Part shown: positions 39,957 through 49,220 of the stretch, one piece after another
How positions within the stretch are numbered: the stretch's first letter is position 1
How the letters are laid out: each line of letters begins with the position of its first letter
Source: Blastococcus saxobsidens
Lineage (GTDB): Bacteria > Actinomycetota > Actinomycetes > Mycobacteriales > Geodermatophilaceae
NCBI RefSeq assembly: GCF_010682065.1
Contig: NZ_JAAGWG010000011.1
Coordinates: 62,001-126,000, forward strand
Length of the DNA stretch: 64,000 nucleotides
Reading direction: 5' to 3'
Position numbers and translations under genes: made by a program
Notes under the pieces: model-generated
Seen by the model: only the letters and a program-made list of their open reading frames with translations
What the model was told of the DNA's origin: nothing
The model's database searches: none

Positions 39957-41009
39957 ATGATGGCAACCAGCAGGACCTCGTGGCGGCCGGTCGGCCGTGT
40001 GACCGTGGCGCTCGCGCTGGCCGGGGCGCTCACCGCCTGCGGGTCCGAGGGCGGCTCGGGTTCCTCCGGTTCCGCGGAGGCCGAGCAGGTGTTCGAGGGC
40101 GAGGACATCGACCTGGTGGTCCCCTACGAGCCCGGTGGCGGCTACGACGCCTACGCCCGCGCGCTGGCCCCGTACCTCGAGGAGTGCACCGGCGCGCGCC
40201 TCGTCGTCCGCAACGAGCCCGGGGCAGGCGGCCTCGTCGCCACGAACAAGACCGCGGCGGCCCCGGCGTCGGAGAACCGGCTGCAGATCGTGAACACGGT
40301 CGGGCTGGTGTCCGCGCAGATCGCCGGGGCCGAGGGCGCCAACTTCGACCTCAACGACCTCAACTGGATCGGGCGGGTCTCCGCGCCGCCGAACGTGGTG
40401 GTCGTCTCCCCCGACAGCCCCTTCCAGACCTGGGAGGACATCGTCGACGCCGACGAGACGGTGCGGTTCGTCGCGCAGGGTCCGGGGGCCAACGACTTCA
40501 TCGCCCCCAACATCCTGGGCGAGGCCTACGGCTTCCCGTTCGAGATCATCACCGGGTTCGCCGGGTCGACCGAGGCCCGTCAGTCGGTGGTCGCCGGGAA
40601 CGCCGACGCCCACGCGCTGCCCGTCGACAGCCAGCTGGGTGCCATCGAGTCCGGCGACGTCCGGCCGGTCGTGACCGTGGACGAGGAGCCGGACCCACTG
40701 CTGCCCGACACCCCCGCCATCAGCGAGACCGAGGCGCCGGACGCCGACGCGCAGGCCATCGTGGACAGCCTCGTGGCGATGGGGGAGACGGGTCGCTCGC
40801 TGATCGTGTCGCCGCAGATGGAGGACGCCCAGGTCGAGGCGCTCCGTGAGGGCTTCCAGTGCGCGGTGGAGAACCAGGAGCTGCTCGACGAGCTGGAGAG
40901 CCAGCAGCGGCCGCTCGCCCCGCTGAGCGGCGAGGAGGCCGGGGCGCTCGTCGCCGAGGTCCTCGAGTCGCCCGCGGCGTTCCAGGAACTGGTCACCGCC
41001 AGCTACTGA
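39957..41009 (+). CDS. Second TctC-type substrate-binding lipoprotein
   Basis: This 350-residue binding protein has a lipobox LTAC near residue 25 and the TctC opening 'IDLVVPYEPGGGYDAYARALAPYL' with 'NEPGAGGLVATNKT'. It is clearly paralogous to the 27590-28633 protein. No tctAB genes adjoin it, so it probably shares the TctAB permease and widens the substrate range. AAGGAG lies five bases before ATG 39957. It closes the Rieske operon, followed by a very strong terminator. Confidence 0.92.
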   Translation: MMATSRTSWRPVGRVTVALALAGALTACGSEGGSGSSGSAEAEQVFEGEDIDLVVPYEPGGGYDAYARALAPYLEECTGARLVVRNEPGAGGLVATNKTAAAPASENRLQIVNTVGLVSAQIAGAEGANFDLNDLNWIGRVSAPPNVVVVSPDSPFQTWEDIVDADETVRFVAQGPGANDFIAPNILGEAYGFPFEIITGFAGSTEARQSVVAGNADAHALPVDSQLGAIESGDVRPVVTVDEEPDPLLPDTPAISETEAPDADAQAIVDSLVAMGETGRSLIVSPQMEDAQVEALREGFQCAVENQELLDELESQQRPLAPLSGEEAGALVAEVLESPAAFQELVTASY

Positions 41010-41019
41010 CCCGCTGCCT

Positions 41020-41064
41020 CCAGGGGCGGTCCCCCGGGTTCCCCACCCGGGGGACCGCCCCTGG
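41020..41064. terminator. Strong bidirectional terminator after the Rieske operon
   Basis: A perfect 20-bp stem (CCAGGGGCGGTCCCCCGGGT and complement) with loop TCCCC lies ten bases after the TctC stop and 36 bases before the end of the convergent MFS gene. Confidence 0.87.
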
Positions 41065-41099
41065 GGCGTGCGGGCCGCCGCCGGCCGCACCGGGGAGGC

Positions 41100-42431
41100 T
41101 CACGAAGGCATCGTCCGCCCGCCGGGATCGACGGCCCGGTCGACCGGGCCCGGCTGGTCGGCCCGCCGGCGCATGCGGCGCAGCGTGGGCAGCAGCGCGA
41201 GGGCCGCGACCGCGGGCGCCGCACCGCTGACGAAGAGCCCCGCCCGCGCGCTGAAGTGCTCGCAGATCCAGCCGAGCAGCGGCCCGCCGATGGGGGTGCT
41301 GCCGAGGAACACGGTGGCGTGCAGCGCGATGACGCGCCCCTGCATCGAGGCGTCGACGCCCAGCTGGAGCAGGACCCGCGCCAGGGTGTTGAAGCAGATG
41401 TTCGTGACGCCCAGCCCGACGAGCAGCCCAAGGGCGACCGCGAGGCCGGGCGCTCCCGCCAACAGCATGCTCGCCACGGCGAAGCCGCCGGTCCACAGCA
41501 GCAGCGACCAGGTGCTGACCCGCTCCCGCGCCGCGCTGCCCAGGGCGCCGATCACGGCTCCCGCGCCGAGTGCGGAGGTCAGCCACCCGTAGGTCTCCGC
41601 GCCACCCCCGAGGACGTCCCGGGCGAACAGGGGCAGGACCACGCGGAAGTTCTGCCCGAAGAGGGCGACGACGGCCACGAGGAGCATGCACGCCCGCAGG
41701 TCCGGACGGTCCCAGACGTAGCGCAGGCTCTCCCGCGCCTGCCCCCTGCGGCGCGGCGCCGGTGCGCTGCGCCGGAGCCGGGTGGGGTCGATCCGCCAGA
41801 GGCCGGCCAGCACCGCCAGGAAGGAGGCGGCGTTGACGGCGAACGCCAGCCCGCTGCCGGCCCAGGCGATCAGCAACCCGGCCGCGGCCGGGCCCACCAG
41901 CCGGCCCAGGTTGTGGATGGTGGAGTTCAGCGACTGGGCGTTGACGTAGTCGTCGGGGCCCACCATCTCGGTGACGAACGCCTGCCGAGCCGGTCCGTCG
42001 AGGACCGTGACGAGGCCGAGGCCGAGGGCCAGGGCGAACACCATCCACAGCTCGACGGTGCCGGTGAGCGTGAGGACCGCGAGGACGGCGGCCAGGAGCG
42101 CGCTGGCGGCCTGGGTTCCCATGATCGTGCGGCGACGGTCCAGCCGGTCCACCAGGACGCCGCCCCACACGCCGAGCAGCAGGGTGGGCACTGCCTGGAG
42201 TGCGGTGGCCACCCCCAGGGCGAGCGCCGAGTCCGACAGCTCGAGCACGAGCCAGTCCTGGGCGACCCGCTGCATCCAGGTGCCGGAGACGCTGATCGCG
42301 TGACCGGTGAAGAAGATCCGGTAGTTCGGCACCCGGAGGGACCGGAACGCTCGTTCGCGCCAGGGCTGCCGGCACTCGGTCCCCGGCGCACCCCGTCGGC
42401 GAGGGGTCGGGAGCCATCGCACCGACGACAC
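41100..42431 (-). CDS. MFS transporter (MFS_3/EntS-like)
   Basis: This 443-residue carrier has about 12 hydrophobic segments, starting 'FFTGHAISVSGTWMQRVAQDWLVLELS', and the loop 'GVLVDRLDRRRTIM'. A basic linker with 'RRSAPAPRRRGQARES' divides the halves. The start may be GTG 42431 or GTG 42422. It is divergent from a beta-hydroxyacid dehydrogenase gene with a palindrome in between, so it is likely part of the regulon, perhaps exporting or importing a pathway compound. Confidence 0.86.
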   Translation of the reverse strand: MSSVRWLPTPRRRGAPGTECRQPWRERAFRSLRVPNYRIFFTGHAISVSGTWMQRVAQDWLVLELSDSALALGVATALQAVPTLLLGVWGGVLVDRLDRRRTIMGTQAASALLAAVLAVLTLTGTVELWMVFALALGLGLVTVLDGPARQAFVTEMVGPDDYVNAQSLNSTIHNLGRLVGPAAAGLLIAWAGSGLAFAVNAASFLAVLAGLWRIDPTRLRRSAPAPRRRGQARESLRYVWDRPDLRACMLLVAVVALFGQNFRVVLPLFARDVLGGGAETYGWLTSALGAGAVIGALGSAARERVSTWSLLLWTGGFAVASMLLAGAPGLAVALGLLVGLGVTNICFNTLARVLLQLGVDASMQGRVIALHATVFLGSTPIGGPLLGWICEHFSARAGLFVSGAAPAVAALALLPTLRRMRRRADQPGPVDRAVDPGGRTMPS

Positions 42432-42450
42432 CCCCTTGACGACTGGTCTG

Positions 42451-42463
42451 AAGGTATTACCTT
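42451..42463. promoter_or_regulatory. Variant GntR-type palindrome AAGGT-ATT-ACCTT
   Basis: This perfect 13-base palindrome differs from the island site by the symmetric change of the outer T/A pair to A/T. It lies between divergent MFS (42431) and dehydrogenase (42513) genes. CTGGTC five bases to the left resembles a half site. Confidence 0.5.
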
Positions 42464-42512
42464 AAGCGAAAAGTGACGGCGACCACGCTGCTGTCCGCGA
42501 GAAGGAGACCCG

Positions 42513-43358
42513 ATGGTGCGGAATCGCGCAGCTGTCGCCGTCGTCGGGCTGGGGGCCATGGGTGACCCGATCGCCCGGCACCTCCTCGCCGCCGGCGTCC
42601 CGGTGCAGGTCCACGACCTCGATCCCGCCGCGGTCGACCGCGCCGTCGCCCTCGGTGCCCGGGCCGTGGCCGCGCTGCGCGACGTGGGGCGGGGGGCCGA
42701 CCTGGTGGTGGTCGTCGTCCCCACCGACGAGGACGTGCGGAGCGTCTGCCTCGGTGTCGACGGCCTGCTCGCCGGCTGCGCGGCGGGCGCGGTGGTGCTG
42801 CTCTGCTCCTCGGTGCGGCCGCAGACCTGCGAGGCGGTCGCCGACGCCGCACCGCCGGGTGTCGGTGTCCTCGACGCAGCGCTGACCGGCGGTGTGCGGG
42901 GCGCCGAGGCCGGGGAGGTGAACCTCCTGGTCGGCGGCGACGGCGGCGTGCTCGCCGGTGTCCGGCCGCTGCTGGAGCCCTGGACCAAGGCCGTGCACCA
43001 CCTCGGCCCGCTGGGGGCGGGGCAGGTCGGGAAGACGGCGAACAACCTCGTGCACTGGGCGCAGATCTCGGCGATCACCGAAGCCTTGGAGCTGGCCCGC
43101 CGCGGCGGTGTGCCCGTCCCGGCCATGCGCGCGGCACTGCAGGACGGGCCGACCGACTCGCGCACGCTCCGCGAGCTCGAGCAGATGCGGCTGACCTGGC
43201 ACGCGAAGGACCTGGCCAACACCGCAGACCTCGCCGAGCGGGTCGGCCTGGACATCCCGATGGCGTCGACGGCGCGGGAGGTCATGGCGCGGACGACGGT
43301 CGACGACGTCGCCCGGCTGCTCGCCGACGGGCCGCTGCGACCCGGCGGGACTGGATAA
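42513..43358 (+). CDS. 3-Hydroxyisobutyrate dehydrogenase-family oxidoreductase 1
   Basis: This 281-residue beta-hydroxyacid dehydrogenase has the dinucleotide motif VVGLGAMGDPIARHL, then a substrate loop 'DAALTGGVRGAEAGEVNLLVGG' and the catalytic Lys motif GQVGKTANNLVHW. It would oxidise a beta-hydroxy acid or semialdehyde with NAD(P). GAAGGAG precedes the ATG. It is paralogous to the 54936-55757 protein. The substrate is unknown; the island context suggests an aromatic-derived hydroxy acid. Confidence 0.9.
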   Translation: MVRNRAAVAVVGLGAMGDPIARHLLAAGVPVQVHDLDPAAVDRAVALGARAVAALRDVGRGADLVVVVVPTDEDVRSVCLGVDGLLAGCAAGAVVLLCSSVRPQTCEAVADAAPPGVGVLDAALTGGVRGAEAGEVNLLVGGDGGVLAGVRPLLEPWTKAVHHLGPLGAGQVGKTANNLVHWAQISAITEALELARRGGVPVPAMRAALQDGPTDSRTLRELEQMRLTWHAKDLANTADLAERVGLDIPMASTAREVMARTTVDDVARLLADGPLRPGGTG

Positions 43359-43381
43359 CGGTCCGATAACAATAGGTCGAA

Positions 43382-43392
43382 TGGTTAGCCCA
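43382..43392. promoter_or_regulatory. Near-consensus GntR operator before ABC importer operon
   Basis: TGGT-TAG-CCCA matches 7 of 8 fixed bases. It lies about 120 bp upstream of the small ORF at 43509 and 300 bp before the binding-protein gene. GGTCCGATAAC and AGGTCG half sites sit just to the left. Confidence 0.5.
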
Positions 43393-43508
43393 TATCGACA
43401 CCGATGTGTTGACTGCATCACACCCGCACAGGGGCCCCGGGATCGCCCGGGACGGCACAGGAACAGCCCGTCCAGGGGCCGACAGGCCCGTCCGCGAGGG
43501 AGAGGTAC

Positions 43509-43640
43509 ATGGCGAACGGCACCTGGACCCGCCTGACCTGGACCCGCCTGACCTCGACCCGCCGGCCCGGTCCGCCGGCGGCGGTCCTCCGCCACCGGCC
43601 GGCCGAGCACCTCGTCGCCGCGGGACGGGTGCCCGACTGA
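43509..43640 (+). CDS. Leader ORF of 43 codons with TWTRL repeats
   Basis: ATG 43509 has GGGAGAGG three bases upstream and opens a 43-residue frame beginning MANGTWTRLTWTRLTSTRRP. The nucleotide sequence repeats the 15-base unit ACCTGGACCCGCCTG nearly three times. The product is basic, without a signal peptide. It lies in the leader of the ABC importer operon, 57 bases before the binding-protein gene. It could be a regulatory leader peptide or a short stand-alone protein. No family is recognised. Confidence 0.5.
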   Translation: MANGTWTRLTWTRLTSTRRPGPPAAVLRHRPAEHLVAAGRVPD

Positions 43641-43697
43641 TCGTCCGCCGCACCGCCTGAACACCCGTTCCGACCCCTCCGAGAAAGAGAGCACCTC

Positions 43698-44807
43698 ATG
43701 CGCAAGCCCCGCACTCTTGCCCGCACAGCCCTGGCGGCCGGCGCGGTCATGGTCCTCGCCGCCTGTGGTGGCAACCCGACCTCGTCGGACTCCGGCGGAG
43801 GCGGCGGCGACACGGCGTCCGGCCCGAGCGCGGCCGAGCAGCTGTACGAGGAGATCGCCGAGCTCTCCGGCCAGGAGCGTCGGGACCGGCTGGTCGAGCT
43901 CGCCGCCGAGGAGGACGGGCTCAACCTGTACACGTCGATGAACGCCGACATGGTCGACGCCGTCACCGAGGCGTTCACCGACGAGTTCGACATCGACGTG
44001 AGCACCTACCGCGCCGGGTCGGAGACCGTCCTGCAGCGCATCCTCCAGGAGCAGGATGCGAACTTCGCCGGCAACGACGTCGTCGAGACCAACGCCACCG
44101 AGCTCATGGCCCTCCAGCAGGAGGACGTCATGGCGCAGTGCGCGTCCCCGGAGCGGATCGACGAGGTGCCCGAGGCCGGCAAGTACGAGGACTGGGTCGC
44201 CACGCGGTTCAACCTGTTCGCGCCCAGCTGGAACACCAACATCATCACCGACCCGCCGACGGTGTGGGAGGACCTGGCCGACCCCAAGTACGACGGCCAG
44301 CTGGCCCTCGAGCTCGGTGACTACGACTGGTACATGGCGCTCACCGGCTACTGGCTCGAGCAGGGCATGAGCCAGGAGGAGGTCGACCAGCTCTGGGCCG
44401 ACATCGTCGACGGCGCCAAGGTGGTCAAGGGCCACACGGTCATGGCCGAGCTCATGAGCGCCGGCCAGTACGGCCTCGCCTCGTCGAACTACACCTACAT
44501 CGTCGAGGCCGCCATGGCCGACGGCGCTCCGCTGGAGACCCAGCCCTACGTCAACCCGATCATCGCCCGGCCCAACGGCGGCAGCTGCATGAAGACCGCG
44601 CAGAACCCCGCGACCGCGATGCTCTTCATGGACTGGCTGCTCGACGAGGGCCAGGCCGTGCTGGCCGACCAGGCGGCCACCCCCTCCACCGTGGACATCG
44701 AGTCCGAGCTCATCCCGGTCGACGGCCAGCAGCTGCTCGACGAGGGCGCCGAGTGGAGCCAGCGCTACGACGACCTGCTCTCCGGCGTCGAGACCATCGG
44801 CGGCTGA
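43698..44807 (+). CDS. ABC transporter substrate-binding lipoprotein (FbpA/AfuA-like, family 1)
   Basis: This 369-residue extracellular solute-binding lipoprotein has a lipobox LAAC near residue 22, then a Gly/Ser linker. The mature part starts 'EEDGLNLYTSMNADMVDAVTEAFTDEF' and has 'DPPTVWEDLADPKYDGQLAL', typical of the Fe(3+)/thiamine/phosphonate-type family. The same family also binds organic acids and phosphonates, so the ligand is open; the island suggests a pathway carboxylate or iron for the oxygenases. AGAAAGAGAG precedes the ATG. Confidence 0.9.
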   Translation: MRKPRTLARTALAAGAVMVLAACGGNPTSSDSGGGGGDTASGPSAAEQLYEEIAELSGQERRDRLVELAAEEDGLNLYTSMNADMVDAVTEAFTDEFDIDVSTYRAGSETVLQRILQEQDANFAGNDVVETNATELMALQQEDVMAQCASPERIDEVPEAGKYEDWVATRFNLFAPSWNTNIITDPPTVWEDLADPKYDGQLALELGDYDWYMALTGYWLEQGMSQEEVDQLWADIVDGAKVVKGHTVMAELMSAGQYGLASSNYTYIVEAAMADGAPLETQPYVNPIIARPNGGSCMKTAQNPATAMLFMDWLLDEGQAVLADQAATPSTVDIESELIPVDGQQLLDEGAEWSQRYDDLLSGVETIGG

Positions 44808-44812
44808 TCCCC

Positions 44813-44852
44813 GACGGGGCGGCGTCACGCATCCGCGTGGCGCCGCCCCGTC
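44813..44852 (+). terminator. Hairpin between binding-protein and permease genes
   Basis: An 18-bp stem GACGGGGCGGCGTCACGC / GCGTGGCGCCGCCCCGTC (one G-T wobble) with loop ATCC begins five bases after the binding-protein stop. Internal hairpins like this often keep the binding protein more abundant than the membrane parts. Confidence 0.72.
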
Positions 44853-44930
44853 CGCCGACCCGCCCCAGGCCGGTCAGGCCGGCCCCCACACCTTTTCGCA
44901 CCACCACAGACGAAGGAGTGATCCCCCGGG

Positions 44931-46694
44931 ATGACCGCCAACCTGGCCGATCCGGCGGTGACGCCGGAGGAGCTGACCCGGCCGACCGACGGCCCGCCGG
45001 AGCCCCGCAAGGGGCGCTGGCGGGGGCCGCTGACCCCCAAGATGTTCATCGTCGCGGGGGTGGCCGCCGCGATCGGCTACCTGGCGCTGGTCCCCCTCGG
45101 CTACCTCGTCTGGGGCACCTTCTTCGACGCGGAGGGCCTGGACCTCGGGAGCTTCGAGCGTGCCTACGGCGACGGCCGGATCGGCGAGCTGTGGGGCAAC
45201 TCCCTCGCCTTCGCCTTCGGCGCGGCGCTGCTGTCGATCACGGTCGGCACGACGCTGGCCTACCTGAACGTGCGGACGGCGGTCCCCTTCAAGGCGCTGT
45301 TCTTCGCCGCCTCCATCGTGCCGCTGGTCATCCCCGGCATCCTGTACACCGTTTCCTGGATCTTCCTGGCCAGCCCGCAGATCGGGCTGCTGAACGCCTT
45401 CTTCGAGCCCTTCCTCGGCGTCGCCCCGTTCAACATCTTCAGCCTCTGGGGGATGATCTGGGTCGAGGGGCTGCACTCCTCGCCGATCGTCTTCCTGCTG
45501 ATGGTCGCGGCGTTCCGGTCGATGGACCCCTCTCTCGAGGAGTCGGCGCTGATGTCGGGGGCCACGCGGCTCCAGGCCCTGCGCAAGGTGACCCTGCCGC
45601 TGGTGCGGCCGGCCCTGCTGTCCTCGGTCCTGGTCATCCTGATCACCAGCCTCGAGTCCTTCGAGGTCCCGGCGCTGCTCGGGCTGCAGAACGGCATCTA
45701 CGTCTTCACCAGCCGGATCTACTTCGTGCTGCGCAGCTATCCGCAGGACCTCGGCGCGGCCGGCGCTCTCGCGGTGAGCCTCCTGGCCGTCGCCGTCATC
45801 GGCGTCGCCGTCAGCCGCATCCTGGCCGGCAAGGGCAGCAAGACCTACCAGACGGTCACCGGCAAGGGCTTCCGCCCGCGCCCGATGGACCTGGGCAAGT
45901 GGAAGCCGGTCGTCGGCGTCGGCATCCTCTTCTACTTCTTCGTCACAGTGCTCGGCCCGCTGCTGGTGCTGCTCTACGCCGCCCTGCTGCCGTACTACCA
46001 GGCACCGTCGTGGGAGGCGTTCTCCACCTTCACCTTCGACAACTTCGTCCAGGTCTTCGAGATGAACTCGGCGGCGCGGGCGCTGAAGAACAGCCTGATC
46101 CTCGGCCTCAGCGCCGCGACGATCGTGATGGCGCTGATGGCGGTCGCGTCCTGGATCTCCATCCGCTCCACCATCCCGGGGCGCGGCATCGTCGAACAGC
46201 TGAGCTTCGTGCCGCTGGTCATCCCCGGCATCGTCCTGGGCCTGTCGATCTCCTTCGTGTACCTGCGGTTCCCGCTGCCGATCTACGGGACGCTGTTCAT
46301 CCTGCTGATCGCCTACTGCACCAAGTACATGCCGTACGGCATGCGCTACGCGACCACGTCGATGACGCAGATCTCCTCGGAGCTCGAGGAGTCGGCGATG
46401 GTCAGCGGCGCCAGCTGGTGGACCACGTTCCGCCGGGTGCTGCTGCCCCTGTTGTCGCCGGGCATCACGGCGGGCTTCATCTACATCCTGGTCGTCAGCT
46501 TCCGCGAGCTGTCGAGCTCGATCCTGCTGTACAGCCCGGGCAACGAGGTGCTCTCCATCCTCATCTGGGAGCAGTTCGAGAACGGGTCGTTCAACGTCCT
46601 GGCGGCCATCGGCGTCCTCATGGTGATCGCCCTGATGGTGATGGTCACGATCGCCTACAAGCTCGGCGCCAAGGTGGGGCTGCGTGAGGACTGA
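44931..46694 (+). CDS. ABC transporter permease, fused double-domain (FbpB type)
   Basis: This 587-residue protein contains two BPD_transp_1 domains in tandem, each with an EAA-type loop: 'EESALMSGATRLQALRKVTLPL' at about residue 203 and 'EESAMVSGASWWTTFRRVLLPL' at about residue 485. There are about 12 hydrophobic segments. Fused permeases are typical of Fe(3+), phosphonate and related importers (FbpB/SfuB). It works with the binding protein before it and the ATPase after it. Confidence 0.93.
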   Translation: MTANLADPAVTPEELTRPTDGPPEPRKGRWRGPLTPKMFIVAGVAAAIGYLALVPLGYLVWGTFFDAEGLDLGSFERAYGDGRIGELWGNSLAFAFGAALLSITVGTTLAYLNVRTAVPFKALFFAASIVPLVIPGILYTVSWIFLASPQIGLLNAFFEPFLGVAPFNIFSLWGMIWVEGLHSSPIVFLLMVAAFRSMDPSLEESALMSGATRLQALRKVTLPLVRPALLSSVLVILITSLESFEVPALLGLQNGIYVFTSRIYFVLRSYPQDLGAAGALAVSLLAVAVIGVAVSRILAGKGSKTYQTVTGKGFRPRPMDLGKWKPVVGVGILFYFFVTVLGPLLVLLYAALLPYYQAPSWEAFSTFTFDNFVQVFEMNSAARALKNSLILGLSAATIVMALMAVASWISIRSTIPGRGIVEQLSFVPLVIPGIVLGLSISFVYLRFPLPIYGTLFILLIAYCTKYMPYGMRYATTSMTQISSELEESAMVSGASWWTTFRRVLLPLLSPGITAGFIYILVVSFRELSSSILLYSPGNEVLSILIWEQFENGSFNVLAAIGVLMVIALMVMVTIAYKLGAKVGLRED

Positions 46695-46778
46695 CCCGAC
46701 CGCCGGCACCCGTCCGCACCGCGACACCCACCCGAATCCACCGCACGTGCTCCGAGTCGGAAAGGACTCCTGATTCCC

Positions 46779-47924
46779 ATGCTGAGGATCGACAACCTCA
46801 TCAAGTCCTTCGCCGGCGAGAAGGCCCGCGGCAAGAAGAAGGACGAGGCCGGGCACAGCGCGGTCTTCGCAGTCAACGACGTCAGCTTCGAGGTCAAGGA
46901 GGGTGAGCTGTTCACCCTGCTGGGCCCCTCGGGCTGCGGGAAGACCACCACGCTGCGCTCGATCGCCGGCCTGGAGAAGCCGGACAGCGGCACCATCGCC
47001 GTCGGCGACCGGGTGCTGTTCTCCTCCACCGGCAGCGGGCGTGGGGTGAACATGCCGGCCAACCAGCGCGGCCTGGGCATGGTCTTCCAGTCCTACGCGA
47101 TCTGGCCGCACATGACCGTCTTCGACAACGTCGCCTTCCCGCTGCAGGTGCGCCCCCGCGGCCAGCGCCCGCCGAAGAAGGAGATCGCCGAGCGGGTCGA
47201 GCGCGTGCTGGCCACCATGCAGCTGGACGAGCAGGCCGGCCGGCAGGCGACGAAGCTCTCCGGCGGGCAGCAGCAGCGGCTGGCCCTCGCCCGCGCCCTG
47301 GTGATCGAGCCCCCGTTGCTGCTGCTCGACGAGCCGCTGTCGAACCTGGACGCCAAGCTCCGGGAGTCGCTGCGCTACGAGCTCAAGCGGCTGCAGCGCG
47401 AGCTGGGGATCACCTCGGTCTACGTGACGCACGACCAGGTGGAGGCGCTCGCCCTCTCCACGCAGATCGCGGTCATGGAGCGGGGTGCGGTCGTGCAGCT
47501 GGGCAAGCCGCGCGAGGTCTACGAGCAGCCGGCCAACAAGTTCGTCGCCGAGTTCATCGGCACGTCGAACTTCATCCCGGGGACGGTCGCCTCGCAGCAG
47601 GCCGGCCGGCACTGCGTCGAGACGTCCAACGGCATCCTCTTCCTCGAGTCGCCGCACCACCTCCCGGTCGGCTCGGAGGTCGTGGTGTCCATCCGCCCGG
47701 AGGCGGTCGAGCTCTCCACCGCCAGCAAGGGGGAGCAGGCGGCCAACGAGTGGACCGGTGAGGTCGTCGCGCGCGCGTTCCTCGGCGACGCCGTCGACCA
47801 CGTCGTCTCGGTGGGCCGGCACGAGATCCGCGCGCGGGTGAACCCGTCGGTGTCCATCGAGTCCGGTACCTCGGTGCACCTGCAGCTGGACCCGTCGAAG
47901 ATCTCCCTCGTCCCGGTGAACTGA
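46779..47924 (+). CDS. ABC transporter ATP-binding protein (FbpC/PotA type)
   Basis: This 381-residue ATPase has Walker A GPSGCGKTT (about residue 49), Q-loop 'MVFQSYAIWPHMTVFDNVAFPL', signature LSGGQQQRLALARAL, Walker B LLLLDEPLSNLD and switch 'VTHDQVEALAL'. The C-terminal TOBE domain begins near residue 260. A Lys-rich insert 'GEKARGKKKDEAGHS' lies near residue 13, before the first strand, and is unusual. It ends on TGA immediately followed by the GTG of the next gene. Confidence 0.94.
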   Translation: MLRIDNLIKSFAGEKARGKKKDEAGHSAVFAVNDVSFEVKEGELFTLLGPSGCGKTTTLRSIAGLEKPDSGTIAVGDRVLFSSTGSGRGVNMPANQRGLGMVFQSYAIWPHMTVFDNVAFPLQVRPRGQRPPKKEIAERVERVLATMQLDEQAGRQATKLSGGQQQRLALARALVIEPPLLLLDEPLSNLDAKLRESLRYELKRLQRELGITSVYVTHDQVEALALSTQIAVMERGAVVQLGKPREVYEQPANKFVAEFIGTSNFIPGTVASQQAGRHCVETSNGILFLESPHHLPVGSEVVVSIRPEAVELSTASKGEQAANEWTGEVVARAFLGDAVDHVVSVGRHEIRARVNPSVSIESGTSVHLQLDPSKISLVPVN

Positions 47925-49220
47925 GTGCCCCTGCCCACCCTCTTCCGCAACCGCGACTTCACGCTCTACTGGTCCGGGGTCGTCCTCAGCCAGATCGGCA
48001 CCCGCGGCACCGTCGCGGCGAACTACTTCCACGTCTACGCGCTGACCGACTCCATCGCCTACACGGGGCTGGTCGGCGCAGGGCAGGCGGTGGCGCTCAT
48101 CCTGCTCAGCCCGCTGGGCGGGGCTCTGGCCGACCGGTACGACCGCCGGCGGCTGCTGCAGGCGGCGCAGGCGGCGGCACTCGTCGTCGCGCTGGCCCTG
48201 ACCGTGGTCACCTTCTCCGGGGCGGTGCAGGCCTGGCACGTCGTCGTCAGCGTGCTGTTCACGACGGCGGCAGCGACGTTCGACCAGCCCGCCCGGCAGG
48301 CGCTCATCCCGGCGCTGGTGGGGCGCCAGCACATCGGCGAGGCGATCGCGCTGCTCAACCCGTCGCGGGAGGTGGCGGTGCTGCTCGGCCCGCTGCTGGC
48401 CGGGGTGCTCATCGCCGCGGGCGGTCCGGAGCTGATGTACCTGGTCGACGTGGTCACCTACGCGGTCCTCGTCGTCGGGCTGTCCTTCATCAGGACACCG
48501 CCGCTGGTGGCCGGCCCGGCGGCGCCGACGTCGATCGTCGCCAGCATCGCGGAGGGTGCGCGGTACGTCATCCGGCGGCCGCTGATCACCAGCCTCATGG
48601 GGCTGGACCTCTCGGCGACGGTGCTGTCGGCCTACCGGGTCCTCCTGCCCGCGCTCGCGACCGACGTCCTCGCCGTCGGCGCCACCGGGTACGGGGTGCT
48701 GTCCAGCGCTCCGTCGGCCGGTGCCCTGCTGGCCACCTACACCATCTTCCGGGTGGTCAAGGACTCGCGGCGGCAGGGCCGCATCCTGCTCCTGTCGACG
48801 TTCCTCTACGGCATCGCGGCGATCGCCCTGGCGCAGTCACCGTTCGTCTGGCTGGCCGTCGGGGCGGCGCTCCTGCTCGGCGCCTTCGACGCGATGGCGA
48901 CCACCATCCGCCACGCGGCCGTGCAGATCGACACCCCGGACGAGATCCGTGGACGGGTGACGGCGTTCTACCAGATGTCCTCGCGAGGCGGACCGGCGAT
49001 CGGGGACGTCGCCATGGGGGCGTTCGCGGCGGTGGTCGGCCCGGTGCTCGCGCTGACCATCGGGGGCATCGGCCCGATGCTGGTGGCCGCGGCCTTCTCG
49101 GCGCGGCCCAACGTGGTGCGTGACTACCGGGGCGTCGTCGAGGAGGCGGACGAGCCCCCGGAGCCGGTCGCACCGCCGGACGCCCGGCCGGTCGCGGGGG
49201 AGACCCGCACCCCCACCTGA
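47925..49220 (+). CDS. MFS transporter (MFS_3 type) co-transcribed with the ABC importer
   Basis: This 431-residue carrier starts at GTG directly after the ATPase stop. It has about 12 hydrophobic segments, beginning 'LFRNRDFTLYWSGVVLSQIGTRGTVAANYF', the loop 'GALADRYDRRRLLQ' and a hydrophilic Pro/Glu-rich C-terminal tail (about residues 395-431). It is most like drug or siderophore exporters. Its immediate coupling to the ABC importer suggests a role in moving a related compound or its degradation product. Confidence 0.86.
   Translation: MPLPTLFRNRDFTLYWSGVVLSQIGTRGTVAANYFHVYALTDSIAYTGLVGAGQAVALILLSPLGGALADRYDRRRLLQAAQAAALVVALALTVVTFSGAVQAWHVVVSVLFTTAAATFDQPARQALIPALVGRQHIGEAIALLNPSREVAVLLGPLLAGVLIAAGGPELMYLVDVVTYAVLVVGLSFIRTPPLVAGPAAPTSIVASIAEGARYVIRRPLITSLMGLDLSATVLSAYRVLLPALATDVLAVGATGYGVLSSAPSAGALLATYTIFRVVKDSRRQGRILLLSTFLYGIAAIALAQSPFVWLAVGAALLLGAFDAMATTIRHAAVQIDTPDEIRGRVTAFYQMSSRGGPAIGDVAMGAFAAVVGPVLALTIGGIGPMLVAAAFSARPNVVRDYRGVVEEADEPPEPVAPPDARPVAGETRTPT

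Noticed and set aside
43698..47924. Dedicated Fe(3+) importer
   Set aside because: The family matches FbpABC, but there is no iron box upstream and the operon sits after a GntR-like site, so the substrate is left open.
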